Positions 1 to 6,426 of a DNA stretch of 11,304 bases are shown piece by piece. How positions within the stretch are numbered: the stretch's first letter is position 1; each line of letters begins with the position of its first letter. The DNA is taken from the NCBI GenBank assembly GCA_002352945.1, contig DDHL01000005.1, positions 670-11,973 of the forward strand, in the 5' to 3' direction. A program made the translations under genes and the position numbers. Under the pieces are notes generated by a model. It worked only from the letters and a program-made list of their open reading frames with translations. It had not been told where the DNA came from and did no database searches. This DNA comes from Campylobacteraceae bacterium UBA1877. Lineage in GTDB: Bacteria; Campylobacterota; Campylobacteria; Campylobacterales; Campylobacteraceae.

Positions 1-257
1 TAAAACAAATACAAAGCTCCTGCAATTTTAACGATATTAAAAGCGATTTCAGAGGTTTGAAAAATTACTGAAATTCCCAAAGCTGCGGCAGTAGTGTGTA
101 CAAGAACGCCACTTGTGAGCCCAAAAGTTGTAGCAACTGCAGCTTTTGCGCCGCGAGTTATTCCAAGAGTTATGACATACAAAATATCAGGTCCTGGGGT
201 GATAGCCAAAAGAGCTGAAGCTCCCATAAAAAGAAGCAGCGTCTGAATTTCTATCAT
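1..257 (-). CDS. LysE/RhtB-family amino-acid exporter, N-terminal part (cut by window edge)
   Basis: The visible 85 residues start MIEIQTLLLFMGASALLAITPGP and have the hallmarks of the LysE/RhtB (DMT-like) exporter family: a first TM helix (about residues 5-20), the TPGPD motif, a GITRG turn and a small-residue-rich second helix (about 40-63). The family exports amino acids or related small molecules through the inner membrane; the substrate cannot be read from this sequence. The ATG overlaps the upstream GNAT stop codon (ATGA, 4 nt) and has a GAGGA Shine-Dalgarno 6 nt upstream, so the two genes are probably translationally coupled. The remaining roughly 115-120 residues lie beyond the left edge. 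Confidence 0.88.
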   Translation of the reverse strand, partial: MIEIQTLLLFMGASALLAITPGPDILYVITLGITRGAKAAVATTFGLTSGVLVHTTAAALGISVIFQTSEIAFNIVKIAGALYLF

Positions 258-724
258 TTTGCATCCTCATTAAACATTTCAAAAACTTGGTACTTGGTTT
301 TTTTGATTCCTTTTGCTGTGTAGTGTTCTTGCGTTTTTTTATCATCATCAAGAACATAAAGCCGGATTCCGCAAACATCTTCATTAAGTTTTGCTAGCTC
401 CACAACCTTATTTAAAAGGGCATCGTGGATTTCATAGTTTGGATCCTCTGCTTGTACGAAAATATCTTGAATGCAGTAAAAAAAGCCGTTGCTCCAATCG
501 CTCCATTCTCTTGTAACCATTGTTACGCCAATAATTTCATTCTCTCGCTCAGCAACAATATAAAGGCCATTGTTAAATGTGTCAAAAACACGGCGCACAC
601 CAGCAGCAGTTACTGGCAATGAGAGTTGTCTGTTGTCGTTTGATTTTGCAAAGATGACATTAAATTGTGCAATACTTGATGCATCATCGCGGGTTGCTAT
701 TCTGATGGAAAAAGAGTTAGACAT
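254..724 (-). CDS. GNAT-family N-acetyltransferase
   Basis: A 156-residue protein with a GNAT-like layout: beta1 SIRIATRDDASSIAQF, a central region with GLYIVAERENEIIGVTMV (beta2-beta3), a WSDWSNGFFYCIQDIFV stretch typical of beta4 in this group, and a C-terminal RLYVLDDDKKTQEHYTAKGI region resembling the usual substrate-side helix and strand. It would acetylate an amine using acetyl-CoA in the cytoplasm; the substrate is unknown. The loop after IQDIFV normally carries R/Q-x-x-G-x-G/A to hold CoA pyrophosphate, but here it reads EDPNYEIHDALL, so the binding loop is degenerate. I chose the ATG at 724 because AAAGGAG sits 5 nt upstream; an in-frame extension to 763 would bypass that site. The gene overlaps the LysE-type gene downstream by 4 nt, so acetylation and export may be linked (inference). 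Confidence 0.75.
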   Translation of the reverse strand: MSNSFSIRIATRDDASSIAQFNVIFAKSNDNRQLSLPVTAAGVRRVFDTFNNGLYIVAERENEIIGVTMVTREWSDWSNGFFYCIQDIFVQAEDPNYEIHDALLNKVVELAKLNEDVCGIRLYVLDDDKKTQEHYTAKGIKKTKYQVFEMFNEDAK

Positions 725-726
725 AA

Positions 727-771
727 AATCTCCTTTGAGTTCAAAAAGAGTATGATACCACAAAGGAGATT
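727..771 (-). promoter_or_regulatory. Perfect 11-bp inverted repeat enclosing the GNAT Shine-Dalgarno
   Basis: The arms are 727-737 and 761-771 (minus-strand arms AATCTCCTTTG and CAAAGGAGATT), separated by a 23-nt loop. The 3' arm contains the AAAGGAG Shine-Dalgarno of the acetyltransferase gene, so a transcript covering both arms could pair over its own ribosome-binding site. The repeat is seen directly; the regulatory role is inferred. Confidence 0.6.
752..760 (-). promoter_or_regulatory. Candidate extended -10 promoter for the GNAT-LysE pair
   Basis: On the minus strand TGGTATCAT fits an extended -10 (TGnTATaAT with one mismatch). Transcription would start near 745, inside the loop of the inverted repeat, giving a short leader that lacks the 5' arm and so leaves the ribosome-binding site free. 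No convincing -35 is visible, as is common in Campylobacterota. Confidence 0.33.
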
Positions 772-777
772 AGGAGG

Positions 778-804
778 AAAAGAGCCAAAAAAGCTGGCTC
801 TTTT
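778..804 (-). terminator. Rho-independent terminator after lctP
   Basis: A perfect 9-bp stem (AAAAGAGCC at 778-786 with GGCTCTTTT at 796-804) has a 9-nt loop. On the minus strand its 3' arm ends in four Ts, and the stem begins 4 nt past the lctP stop codon. On the plus strand the arm is followed by more Ts (to 806), so it may work both ways. Confidence 0.8.
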
Positions 805-807
805 TTG

Positions 808-2499
808 TTACATTAAAGCGTCAGTTGTGCCTAAAATATACATGCCAATAAGCCCAATAACACCAGAAACGATTAGATAATAAATAGTCGGAATAATCGT
901 TTTACGCAAAGTTTCACCTTCGCGATCTAGTAAACCAACGGTAGCTGATGCCGCAACTACGTTGTGAATAGCTATCATATTTCCCGCTGCAGCACCAACT
1001 GCTTGCAGGGCAACCATTACAACAGTTGATATGCCAAGAGCCTCGGCAACGCCAAATTGGTACTGCGCAAGCATCATATTACTAACTGTGTTTGAACCTG
1101 CAATAAATGCACCCAAAGCTCCAACCCAAGAGGCAAAGAATGGATAAATATCACCCACGCTTTGAGCAACCCAAGTCGCCATAGTTACAGGCATACTTGC
1201 AAGATCAGATCCATTGACACCAGAGTTAATCAAAATCCGAACAAGTGGGATTGTAAAAACCAACACAAAGCCGGCACTAAGAAGTAGGGCACTTGATTCT
1301 TTAAATGCCGCCTTCATTTCGCTAGGCTCCATTTTGTGTAAAAAGTAAGTCAAAAGTGCTACAAAAACCAAAATTCCACCAGGAAGATAGAGTGGTTGAA
1401 TCGCAGCGCTAACTCCAGTTTCACCTAAAATATCTTTTAAGCCAAAAGAGAGTGAAGTTAACAGTCCCTTAAAGTCTGAGCTTACACGAGATACAACAAG
1501 AATAAGCGCAACTAAAAGATAAGGAAGCCATGCCATTTTTAGTGAGATAGGATTTTTGCCCGCCATTGCATCTAGGTTTACTTCAAGTTTTCCTACCCAA
1601 GATACCGGCCATTCGCTAGGAGGTGCAAAATCCCAGCTCTCTTTAGGGATTAAAAATCCAGCTCTAGCTGCTGGAACAACGATTGCTAAACCTACTAATG
1701 CTCCAATGATTGATGGAAACTCTGCTCCCAAAAAGATACCTGTAATTGCATAAGGGATAGTAAATGCTAAACCGCCAAAAATTGCAAAAGGCAAGATCGA
1801 AAGCCCCTCAGTCCAAGATTTATGTTTTCCAAAAAAGCGGGTTAACATCATAACCATAAGAAGAGGAATCAAAGTTCCAGTAATTGCATGAATAATTGCA
1901 GCTTGGGAAGTGATTGCTTGTAAATAAGCTTCCCAGTTTGAGCCGGCTGCTAAAAGACGTTCAGAAATTGTAGCCTTATCAAGACCTGCATTTACACCAA
2001 TGAGAATCGGCGTTCCAACAGCACCAAAAGTAACAGGTGTGCTTTGGATCATCATACCAATCATAACCGCTGCCATTGCAGGAAAACCGATAGCAACAAG
2101 CAAAGGAGCAGCAACTGCTGCTGGAGTACCAAAACCAGAAGCACCTTCAATAAAAGAACCAAAGAGCCATGCGATGATGACGACTTGAACACGTCTATCG
2201 GGGCTGATTCCATTAAAGCCAGCTTTAATAGTCGTGATGGCGCCTGAGTGCTTGAGGGTATTTAAAAGTAAAATTGCCCCAAAAATAATCCATAAAACTG
2301 AAATAGTAATCAGCACTCCTTGGATTGTGGAGGCAAAAATTCTTGTAACACTCATGTCCCACACAAAAATTCCAATTAACGCTGTGACTATAAAGACGAT
2401 TGGCATAGCCCATTTTGCAGGCATTCTAATGCCAACTAGCAAAATGCCAGACAAAATAATAGGCATTGCTGCAAACAATGCATACATACCTAAACCCAT
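808..2499 (-). CDS. lctP: L-lactate permease (LctP/LldP family)
   Basis: A 563-residue, strongly hydrophobic protein of the usual length for the lactate permease family (TC 2.A.14), which imports L-lactate (and often D-lactate or glycolate) with protons across the inner membrane. Family motifs include EGASGFGTP (residues 118-126), the long small-residue helices around it, GSNTVSNMM (468-476) and [23 protein letters not shown] (507-529). About 12-14 TM segments are expected. The ATG at 2499 has AGGAG 6 nt upstream and 130 nt of non-coding DNA before it. The gene appears monocistronic: a terminator follows at once, and a hairpin separates it from the upstream ftsW-murG operon. No lactate dehydrogenase (lutABC- or lld-type) gene is visible nearby. 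A copy of the ACATGT palindrome lies just upstream of the Shine-Dalgarno. Confidence 0.95.
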   Translation of the reverse strand: MGLGMYALFAAMPIILSGILLVGIRMPAKWAMPIVFIVTALIGIFVWDMSVTRIFASTIQGVLITISVLWIIFGAILLLNTLKHSGAITTIKAGFNGISPDRRVQVVIIAWLFGSFIEGASGFGTPAAVAAPLLVAIGFPAMAAVMIGMMIQSTPVTFGAVGTPILIGVNAGLDKATISERLLAAGSNWEAYLQAITSQAAIIHAITGTLIPLLMVMMLTRFFGKHKSWTEGLSILPFAIFGGLAFTIPYAITGIFLGAEFPSIIGALVGLAIVVPAARAGFLIPKESWDFAPPSEWPVSWVGKLEVNLDAMAGKNPISLKMAWLPYLLVALILVVSRVSSDFKGLLTSLSFGLKDILGETGVSAAIQPLYLPGGILVFVALLTYFLHKMEPSEMKAAFKESSALLLSAGFVLVFTIPLVRILINSGVNGSDLASMPVTMATWVAQSVGDIYPFFASWVGALGAFIAGSNTVSNMMLAQYQFGVAEALGISTVVMVALQAVGAAAGNMIAIHNVVAASATVGLLDREGETLRKTIIPTIYYLIVSGVIGLIGMYILGTTDALM

Positions 2500-2509
2500 A
2501 AGGCGCTCC

Positions 2510-2521
2510 TTTACATGTAGA
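2510..2521. repeat. TTTACATGTA(G)A palindrome copy 1, in the lctP leader
   Basis: This copy has one mismatch to TTTACATGTAAA. Read on the minus strand it is TCTACATGTAAAGGAG, so the palindrome runs directly into the lctP Shine-Dalgarno (AGGAG). It is one of four copies in the window. Confidence 0.65.
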
Positions 2522-2591
2522 TTTAAACTGTGTTCATGTTAGCGATAGAAAATGACAAAGAGATGAAGTAGATATGAGAAAGAAATGATAA

Positions 2592-2597
2592 AGTATA
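2592..2597 (-). promoter_or_regulatory. Weak candidate -10 for lctP
   Basis: The 2500-2617 intergenic stretch is AT-rich. On the minus strand TATACT (2592-2597) is a reasonable -10, with a poor CTTAAT 17 bp upstream as -35. It sits in a near-palindrome AAAGT-ATATA-ACTTT (2590-2604) that could be an operator. The leader would be about 85-90 nt. Other AT-rich hexamers nearby are possible. Confidence 0.28.
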
Positions 2598-2617
2598 TAA
2601 CTTTTTTATAACATATT

Positions 2618-2650
2618 AAGAGAGGTTTTAGTTAAGCCTCTCTTTTTTTT
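2618..2650. terminator. Hairpin with T-run at the end of the ftsW-murG operon, probably bidirectional
   Basis: An 8-bp perfect stem, AAGAGAGG (2618-2625) with CCTCTCTT (2637-2644), has an 11-nt loop that contains the stop codon of the 79-aa gene. On the plus strand the stem is followed by an uninterrupted T-run to 2650, the classical intrinsic form. On the minus strand, the direction in which the operon ends, only TT followed by AT-rich sequence comes after, so termination there may be weaker. Confidence 0.6.
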
Positions 2651-2871
2651 GTGAAGAATTTCCAAGCTCGAAAAGTTAAACTGCCCACGAAATAGGCGAT
2701 AGAAATGGATAAAAAGATGTATTGGAATGTGCTATGGTGCTCCTTGTTTAAACCAAACCCTTCGGTGGTTGCAAAGGCAACGCTTAAGACAAAGTAAATG
2801 GCACATCCTATTATGAATTCACCCACAATGGGAATTTTTGAAACATCGCCAAAAAGCTTATTGGCATCCAC
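2632..2871 (-). CDS. Small two-TM membrane protein of unknown function
   Basis: A 79-residue protein I do not recognise. It has a short polar N-terminus, two predicted membrane helices (about 14-35 and 47-67) joined by a loop with GFGLNKEHHS, and a basic tail (KFFTKKREA) that suggests a cytoplasmic C-terminus. It starts with GTG at 2871, 14 nt inside the end of murG. An almost ideal AAGGAGG Shine-Dalgarno, embedded in the last murG codons, lies 6 nt upstream of the GTG; no in-frame ATG is close. Overlap and strand place it as the third gene of ftsW-murG-orf, so an envelope or cell-wall role is plausible but only by association. Its last codons form one arm of the hairpin at 2618-2644. Confidence 0.75.
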   Translation of the reverse strand: MDANKLFGDVSKIPIVGEFIIGCAIYFVLSVAFATTEGFGLNKEHHSTFQYIFLSISIAYFVGSLTFRAWKFFTKKREA

Positions 2872-3877
2872 GTAACACCTCCTTAGCTATGCTTTTTGCT
2901 CCGCCTGGTTCAATCTGTTTGTGAAGCTTGTTTGAAAGCGATGTGACATCAAGGTTTAAAATCCACTCTTGTACCTTTTTAATGTCAATCTCATCTTGGC
3001 GCATAAGAGTGGCTAAGCCCTTATCGACCAAAGCTTTTGCATTGTAGTACTGATGATCCTTTGCTGCGTAAGGGTAGGGGATAAAAAGAGCTGGAACTCC
3101 AGCTGCACAAAGCTCCCAAACGCTTCCAGCACCCGATCTTGCAATTGCTGCATCTGCTTCGTGAAAGATTTCATGAAGTGATTTTGAAAAGCTAAAAAGT
3201 TGGGCATCAAGATTGTGTTTTTCGTAAAAACTCTTAACCCTTTGAAAATCTTTATCTCCGCACTGATGGATGATGCGAATTTTATGCTCGTTAAGCCATG
3301 GCGCAAGTTCTAGCGCTAAATCATTAATTGCTCTAGCACCTTGACTTCCTCCTAAAAAGAGCAGGGTTTTTAACTCTTTTTTTGGCCTATAAGCTTCAAA
3401 AAAGAGCTTGCTTACGGGGTAGTCTTTGATGGGTGAATTTTCATCATATGAGCTAAAAAAGCTCTTAGCAAAGGGCTTTAATAGACCGTTTAATTTGCCA
3501 TTGATTGCATTTTGTTCGTGGATGTAAAGATCAATTCCACACATCAATGCACCAAAGGCTCCAGGAGCCGCACCATATCCTCCAACAGAGATAACCGCTT
3601 TGATATTTTGCTCTTTAAAAAAAGTTTTACATGTAAAGGCTTGCTGAAAAATATTTTTTAAAGCCAGCACCTTTTTAAAGCCTTTTTGGTTTACAACCCC
3701 TGTTGTGGGTAAAAATATCGTTTTTTTAAAGCCAGGATATCCTTCAAACCAAGTCTTATCCTGACCATGTGTTGAGCCAATATAAAAAGGCCTAACCTCC
3801 TCTTCATTAAAGGCTTCACACAAAGATTTAGCTATAGAAAGATGTCCACCTGTTCCGCCACCTGTAATAACTATCAT
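2858..3877 (-). CDS. murG: UDP-GlcNAc:undecaprenyl-PP-MurNAc-pentapeptide GlcNAc transferase
   Basis: MurG converts lipid I to lipid II at the inner face of the cytoplasmic membrane, the last cytoplasmic step of peptidoglycan precursor synthesis. This 339-residue protein has the family's GT-B signatures in order: GGGTGGH (6-12), HEQN (120-123), the second glycine-rich loop GGSQGARAIN (176-185), and the UDP-GlcNAc donor site RSGAGSVWELCAAGVPALFIPYP (247-269) followed by KDHQYYNA (273-280). The length is normal for epsilonproteobacterial MurG. The ATG overlaps the ftsW stop by 4 nt (ATGA), so lipid II synthesis and its polymerase are coupled, and the 3' end overlaps the next small gene by 14 nt. 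Codons for FTCK (81-84) contain an exact copy of the TTTACATGTAAA palindrome. Confidence 0.97.
   Translation of the reverse strand: MIVITGGGTGGHLSIAKSLCEAFNEEEVRPFYIGSTHGQDKTWFEGYPGFKKTIFLPTTGVVNQKGFKKVLALKNIFQQAFTCKTFFKEQNIKAVISVGGYGAAPGAFGALMCGIDLYIHEQNAINGKLNGLLKPFAKSFFSSYDENSPIKDYPVSKLFFEAYRPKKELKTLLFLGGSQGARAINDLALELAPWLNEHKIRIIHQCGDKDFQRVKSFYEKHNLDAQLFSFSKSLHEIFHEADAAIARSGAGSVWELCAAGVPALFIPYPYAAKDHQYYNAKALVDKGLATLMRQDEIDIKKVQEWILNLDVTSLSNKLHKQIEPGGAKSIAKEVLRGCQ
3626..3637. repeat. TTTACATGTAAA palindrome copy 2, inside murG
   Basis: An exact 12-bp copy with flanks AGT and GGC. It lies within murG coding sequence (Phe-Thr-Cys-Lys), so it is not confined to intergenic DNA. Confidence 0.65.
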
Positions 3878-5037
3878 GTTAGCCTCGCTTTTTTACTCAC
3901 CATAAGAACCATTCCCATTCCAACACAAAGGGCAAGTAGTGAGCTTCCTCCATAGCTTAAAAATGGAACAGCAATCCCTTTGATTGGGGTAATAGATGTG
4001 ATTCCATAGGCGTTCATTAAAAATGAAAAGACAACTAGTAAACCCATCCCCAAACTAAAAAGATAGTAAACTCGATTAATGCTTCTGCTTGCAATGCGAA
4101 AAATTCTATAAATGATAAAAAACATTGCTAAAGTGATGGCTATAACACCAACTGCGCCAATCTCTTCAGCAATCCCAGCAAGCACAAAATCGGTATGAAC
4201 CTCACTTAAAAATCCTAGTTTAAAAAGTCCATCTCCCAACCCTTGGCCAATGAGTCCGCCATGTTTTATGGCATTTAAAGAGTGTGAGATTTGGTAAGGT
4301 TCTGGAGCATCTTCAACTCTTAAAACATTAGCAATTCCCTCTGGCAATATGGATAAAACCATGTTTTGAATAGTCGCCCACCATGTTTTTATACGAATAA
4401 CTCTATGCTCAGAGCTTAAAACTGCAGTGATAAATATCATAGCCGAGCCTAAAATTGCTAGAGAGAAAAATTTAAAACTAGTTCCAGCAAAAAAGGCCAT
4501 AACTGCCAAAGTCAAAGCTAGTACAATCACTTGTCCTAAATCGTTTTGTAAAATGGCGATGAGATAAATTACCAAAACAAAGACCCCGACATAGGGCAAA
4601 ATGAGCTTAATTTCATCTTTTAGAGGTTTTTTCTCTTCATCTAATTTTCGAGCAAAACTCCAAGCCAAGAAGTAGACAAATCCAATCTTAAAAAATTCAA
4701 CAGGTGCAATGGAAAATCCCGGTAAGCGAATCCAGCGTTTAGCGCCCCCAGAAGCAGTTACAAATGAGTCTGGCAAGTAGTGCATAATACTCATTGCAAT
4801 AAGGCATGAAAAAAAGATGAAAAAACCTATGTAATGAAGGGCTTTATCGGGATTTAATTGAGAGAGGCTCCACATTAAAAAAACTCCAGTAAAGCCAACT
4901 ACACATTGACGTAAAAAGAAGTGATAAGGTTGATAATCATAATAGAGTACTGTAAAAACCGATAGCGATAGGGAAAAGATGATACCTGTTGTAATTAAGG
5001 CTGATGCCAGATAAAAAAGTATTCGATCTGTTTCCAA
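3874..5037 (-). CDS. ftsW: SEDS-family septal peptidoglycan polymerase FtsW
   Basis: A 387-residue polytopic protein (about 10 TM helices) of the SEDS family, which polymerises lipid II at the division septum together with the class B PBP FtsI. Family signatures are GGAKRWIRLPGFSIAPVEFFKI (97-118), HSLNAIKHGGLIGQGLGDGLFKLGFLSEVHTDFVLAGIAEEIG (252-294) and the C-terminal IKGIAVPFLSYGGSSLLA (352-369). D283 in the HTDF motif corresponds, as far as I can align by eye, to the essential Asp of SEDS polymerases. FtsW is preferred over RodA because of the murG linkage and the nearby ftsI. The start is TTG at 5037 with GGAG 8 nt upstream; an ATG at 5051 is out of frame, and no in-frame ATG precedes the first helix. 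It heads the operon ftsW-murG-orf79 and diverges from flgB. Confidence 0.93.
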   Translation of the reverse strand: METDRILFYLASALITTGIIFSLSLSVFTVLYYDYQPYHFFLRQCVVGFTGVFLMWSLSQLNPDKALHYIGFFIFFSCLIAMSIMHYLPDSFVTASGGAKRWIRLPGFSIAPVEFFKIGFVYFLAWSFARKLDEEKKPLKDEIKLILPYVGVFVLVIYLIAILQNDLGQVIVLALTLAVMAFFAGTSFKFFSLAILGSAMIFITAVLSSEHRVIRIKTWWATIQNMVLSILPEGIANVLRVEDAPEPYQISHSLNAIKHGGLIGQGLGDGLFKLGFLSEVHTDFVLAGIAEEIGAVGVIAITLAMFFIIYRIFRIASRSINRVYYLFSLGMGLLVVFSFLMNAYGITSITPIKGIAVPFLSYGGSSLLALCVGMGMVLMVSKKARLT

Positions 5038-5110
5038 AAAGCTCGCTCCATAAAATTTATAATTGATAGATAAATTGTAACAAAAGGGAGTTTAAATTCA
5101 CCTCTTTTGC

Positions 5111-5139
5111 TTTATAGTAAAATGTATTAAAAAGTGGAA
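5111..5139 (-). promoter_or_regulatory. Candidate sigma-70 promoter for ftsW-murG
   Basis: On the minus strand TATAAA (5111-5116, one mismatch to consensus) is preceded after exactly 17 bp by a weak TTCCAC -35 (5134-5139). Initiation would fall near 5104, giving a leader of about 67 nt. The -35 overlaps the -24 element of the divergent sigma-54 promoter. A TATAAA closer to the gene (5056-5061) would start transcription inside the Shine-Dalgarno and is less likely. Confidence 0.35.
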
Positions 5140-5150
5140 TGAAATTTGCT
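5135..5150 (+). promoter_or_regulatory. Sigma-54 (RpoN) -24/-12 promoter of the flgB operon
   Basis: TGGAATGAAATTTGCT has the invariant GG (5136-5137) and GC (5148-5149) separated by exactly 10 nt, with the TTTGCT context of -12 elements. Transcription would begin near 5160, about 32 nt before flgB. Rod genes being RpoN-dependent agrees with the flagellar hierarchy of Campylobacter and Helicobacter, where the two-component pair FlgS/FlgR activates this class. Confidence 0.75.
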
Positions 5151-5171
5151 TTCTGCTTTGCAGAGAAAATG

Positions 5172-5183
5172 TTTACATGTAAG
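5172..5183. repeat. TTTACATGTAA(G) palindrome copy 3, in the flgB leader
   Basis: One mismatch to TTTACATGTAAA at the last base; the inner 10 bp (5173-5182) are perfect. It overlaps the start of the flgB Shine-Dalgarno (AAGGA, 5181-5185), placed much as copy 1 is to lctP. Confidence 0.65.
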
Positions 5184-5192
5184 GATTAAAAG

Positions 5193-5621
5193 ATGGTCAC
5201 TACCCATCGTTCAAAACCGCTTTTAGAACAAGCCTTAGCAGCGCGCTCTTTGAGGCAGCAGCTTATTGCAAGCAATATTGCTAACATTGATACACCATTT
5301 TACAAATCTAAAGATGTAGATTTTGAAACTGTTTTGATTAAGAAAGCAAAAGAGCTTTATGGCACCCCAGAGCCAAAACCTCTTGAAATGGCAGCAACTC
5401 ACGAGGGTCATCTAAAAGGCGTTGATGATGAGGATGGACGCAATGGAACAATCTATCTAAGAGATGGGCATATGGCTAGAAATGATGGAAATACGGTTGA
5501 TTTGGATGTGGAAACTACTGAAATGAGTAAAAACGCCTTGATGGTTGATGCAATAACTCAGGCGATGAAAAAAAATAGTGCAATTTTTAAAAGCGTTTTA
5601 GAAGCTTCAGGCAAACTATAA
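5193..5621 (+). CDS. flgB: Flagellar basal-body proximal rod protein FlgB
   Basis: A 142-residue rod protein, close to the family norm. FlgB forms part of the proximal rod that joins the MS ring and FliE to the rest of the axial structure in the periplasm, and is exported by the flagellar type III apparatus rather than by Sec. The N-terminal rod motif SLRQQLIASNIANIDTPFYKSK (19-40) is clear, and the C-terminal helix VETTEMSKNALMVDAITQAMKKNSAIFKSVLEAS carries the second conserved heptad-like region. It is the first gene of flgB-flgC-fliE-ftsI, with AAGGA 7 nt before the ATG and a sigma-54 promoter upstream. Confidence 0.96.
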   Translation: MVTTHRSKPLLEQALAARSLRQQLIASNIANIDTPFYKSKDVDFETVLIKKAKELYGTPEPKPLEMAATHEGHLKGVDDEDGRNGTIYLRDGHMARNDGNTVDLDVETTEMSKNALMVDAITQAMKKNSAIFKSVLEASGKL

Positions 5622-5631
5622 GGAATAGATT

Positions 5632-6126
5632 ATGGCATATTTAAGTGATTTTGATATTAGCGGCTATGGTCTTTCGGCTCAGCGCTTTAGGATGAATATA
5701 ATTAGTAGCAACATTGCAAACGCCAATACAACCCGAACAGCAGAAGGTGGTCCATATAGGCGCAGAGAGGTTGTGTTTCGAGCCATTGAGTTTGATGAAA
5801 CACTCAATAAAGCCCTTGAAGAGACAAACAATTTTTTAGAGTATGAAAATCCTCTCGATGAAGAACTTTTGCAACGGGATGGAAAACCTGCTATAATGAA
5901 GGTTATAGTAGACAAGGTGGTGCGTGATGATACCCCTTTTAAACTAAAATACGACCCTTCGCATCCTGATGCAAATGCTGAAGGTTATGTAGCTTATCCA
6001 AATATCAACCCAGTGGTTGAAATGGCCGATTTAATAGAAGCTACAAGGGCGTATCAGGCAAATGTTTCAGCTTTTCAAAGCGCGAAAATGATTGCCAATA
6101 GCGCCATAGATATGATGAGAGGATAA
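5632..6126 (+). CDS. flgC: Flagellar basal-body rod protein FlgC
   Basis: A 164-residue proximal rod protein exported through the flagellar type III system. It shows the N-terminal flg_bb_rod motif RMNIISSNIANANTTRTAEGGPYRRREVVF (20-49) and the family C-terminus NPVVEMADLIEATRAYQANVSAFQSAKMIANSAIDMM. It follows flgB by 10 nt with an AAGGA Shine-Dalgarno. Its coding sequence also contains a near-consensus sigma-70 promoter (5869-5897), described separately. The length and both termini look intact. Confidence 0.97.
   Translation: MAYLSDFDISGYGLSAQRFRMNIISSNIANANTTRTAEGGPYRRREVVFRAIEFDETLNKALEETNNFLEYENPLDEELLQRDGKPAIMKVIVDKVVRDDTPFKLKYDPSHPDANAEGYVAYPNINPVVEMADLIEATRAYQANVSAFQSAKMIANSAIDMMRG
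5869..5897 (+). promoter_or_regulatory. Near-consensus sigma-70 promoter inside flgC, upstream of fliE-ftsI
   Basis: TTGCAA (5869-5874, 4/6 match) is followed after exactly 17 bp by a perfect TATAAT (5892-5897) with the extended TGC (5889-5891). Initiation would be near 5904, upstream of fliE and ftsI. It could give the division gene ftsI housekeeping transcription that does not depend on flagellar sigma-54. The match is seen in sequence; activity is inferred. Confidence 0.5.
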
Positions 6127-6132
6127 TGGATT

Positions 6133-6426
6133 ATGAATGGTATAGATAAGATTTCTACACTTGATTTGCTACAGCCAAAACAAGAATCAAAGGGCGTATT
6201 GCCCGGAGACGGCTTTGCTAAAGTATTAGAAAAAACCCTTTCAGAACAAAATACTATTCAACAAAAAGCCGACAAAGCCTCTGCCGATATTGCCACAGGT
6301 GAGGTAAAAGATTTACATCAAGCCGCAATTGCTATTGGCAAAGCAGAAACAAGCATGAAACTTATGCTTGAAATTCGCAATAAAGCCCTTAGCGCCTACA
6401 AAGAGATTTCAAGTACACAGATTTAA
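6133..6426 (+). CDS. fliE: Flagellar hook-basal body protein FliE
   Basis: A 97-residue protein of typical FliE length. FliE connects the MS ring (FliF) to the proximal rod and is needed early in export. The conserved C-terminal half DLHQAAIAIGKAETSMKLMLEIRNKALSAYKEI is diagnostic; the N-terminus GDGFAKVLEKTLSEQN also fits. The ATG at 6133 is 6 nt after flgC, and its Shine-Dalgarno (GAGGA) is formed by the last flgC codons; the ATG at 6126 is out of frame. Its stop codon overlaps the start of the penicillin-binding protein gene by one base (TAATG). Confidence 0.95.
   Translation: MNGIDKISTLDLLQPKQESKGVLPGDGFAKVLEKTLSEQNTIQQKADKASADIATGEVKDLHQAAIAIGKAETSMKLMLEIRNKALSAYKEISSTQI

Noticed and set aside
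725..763. Longer N-terminus for the GNAT protein (start at 763, 13 extra residues)
   Set aside because: The extra residues read through the strong AAAGGAG site and the inverted repeat, and do not match the GNAT fold start; ATG 724 has ideal spacing.
1556..2542. Several plus-strand open frames of 60-100 codons opposite lctP
   Set aside because: They mirror lctP codons, have no ribosome-binding sites and have low-complexity Pro/Ala/Lys content typical of the antisense of a membrane protein gene.
5058..5063. Plus-strand TATAAT as a second flgB promoter
   Set aside because: There is no -35 or TGn extension, it is about 130 bp from flgB and overlaps the ftsW leader; most likely chance in AT-rich DNA.
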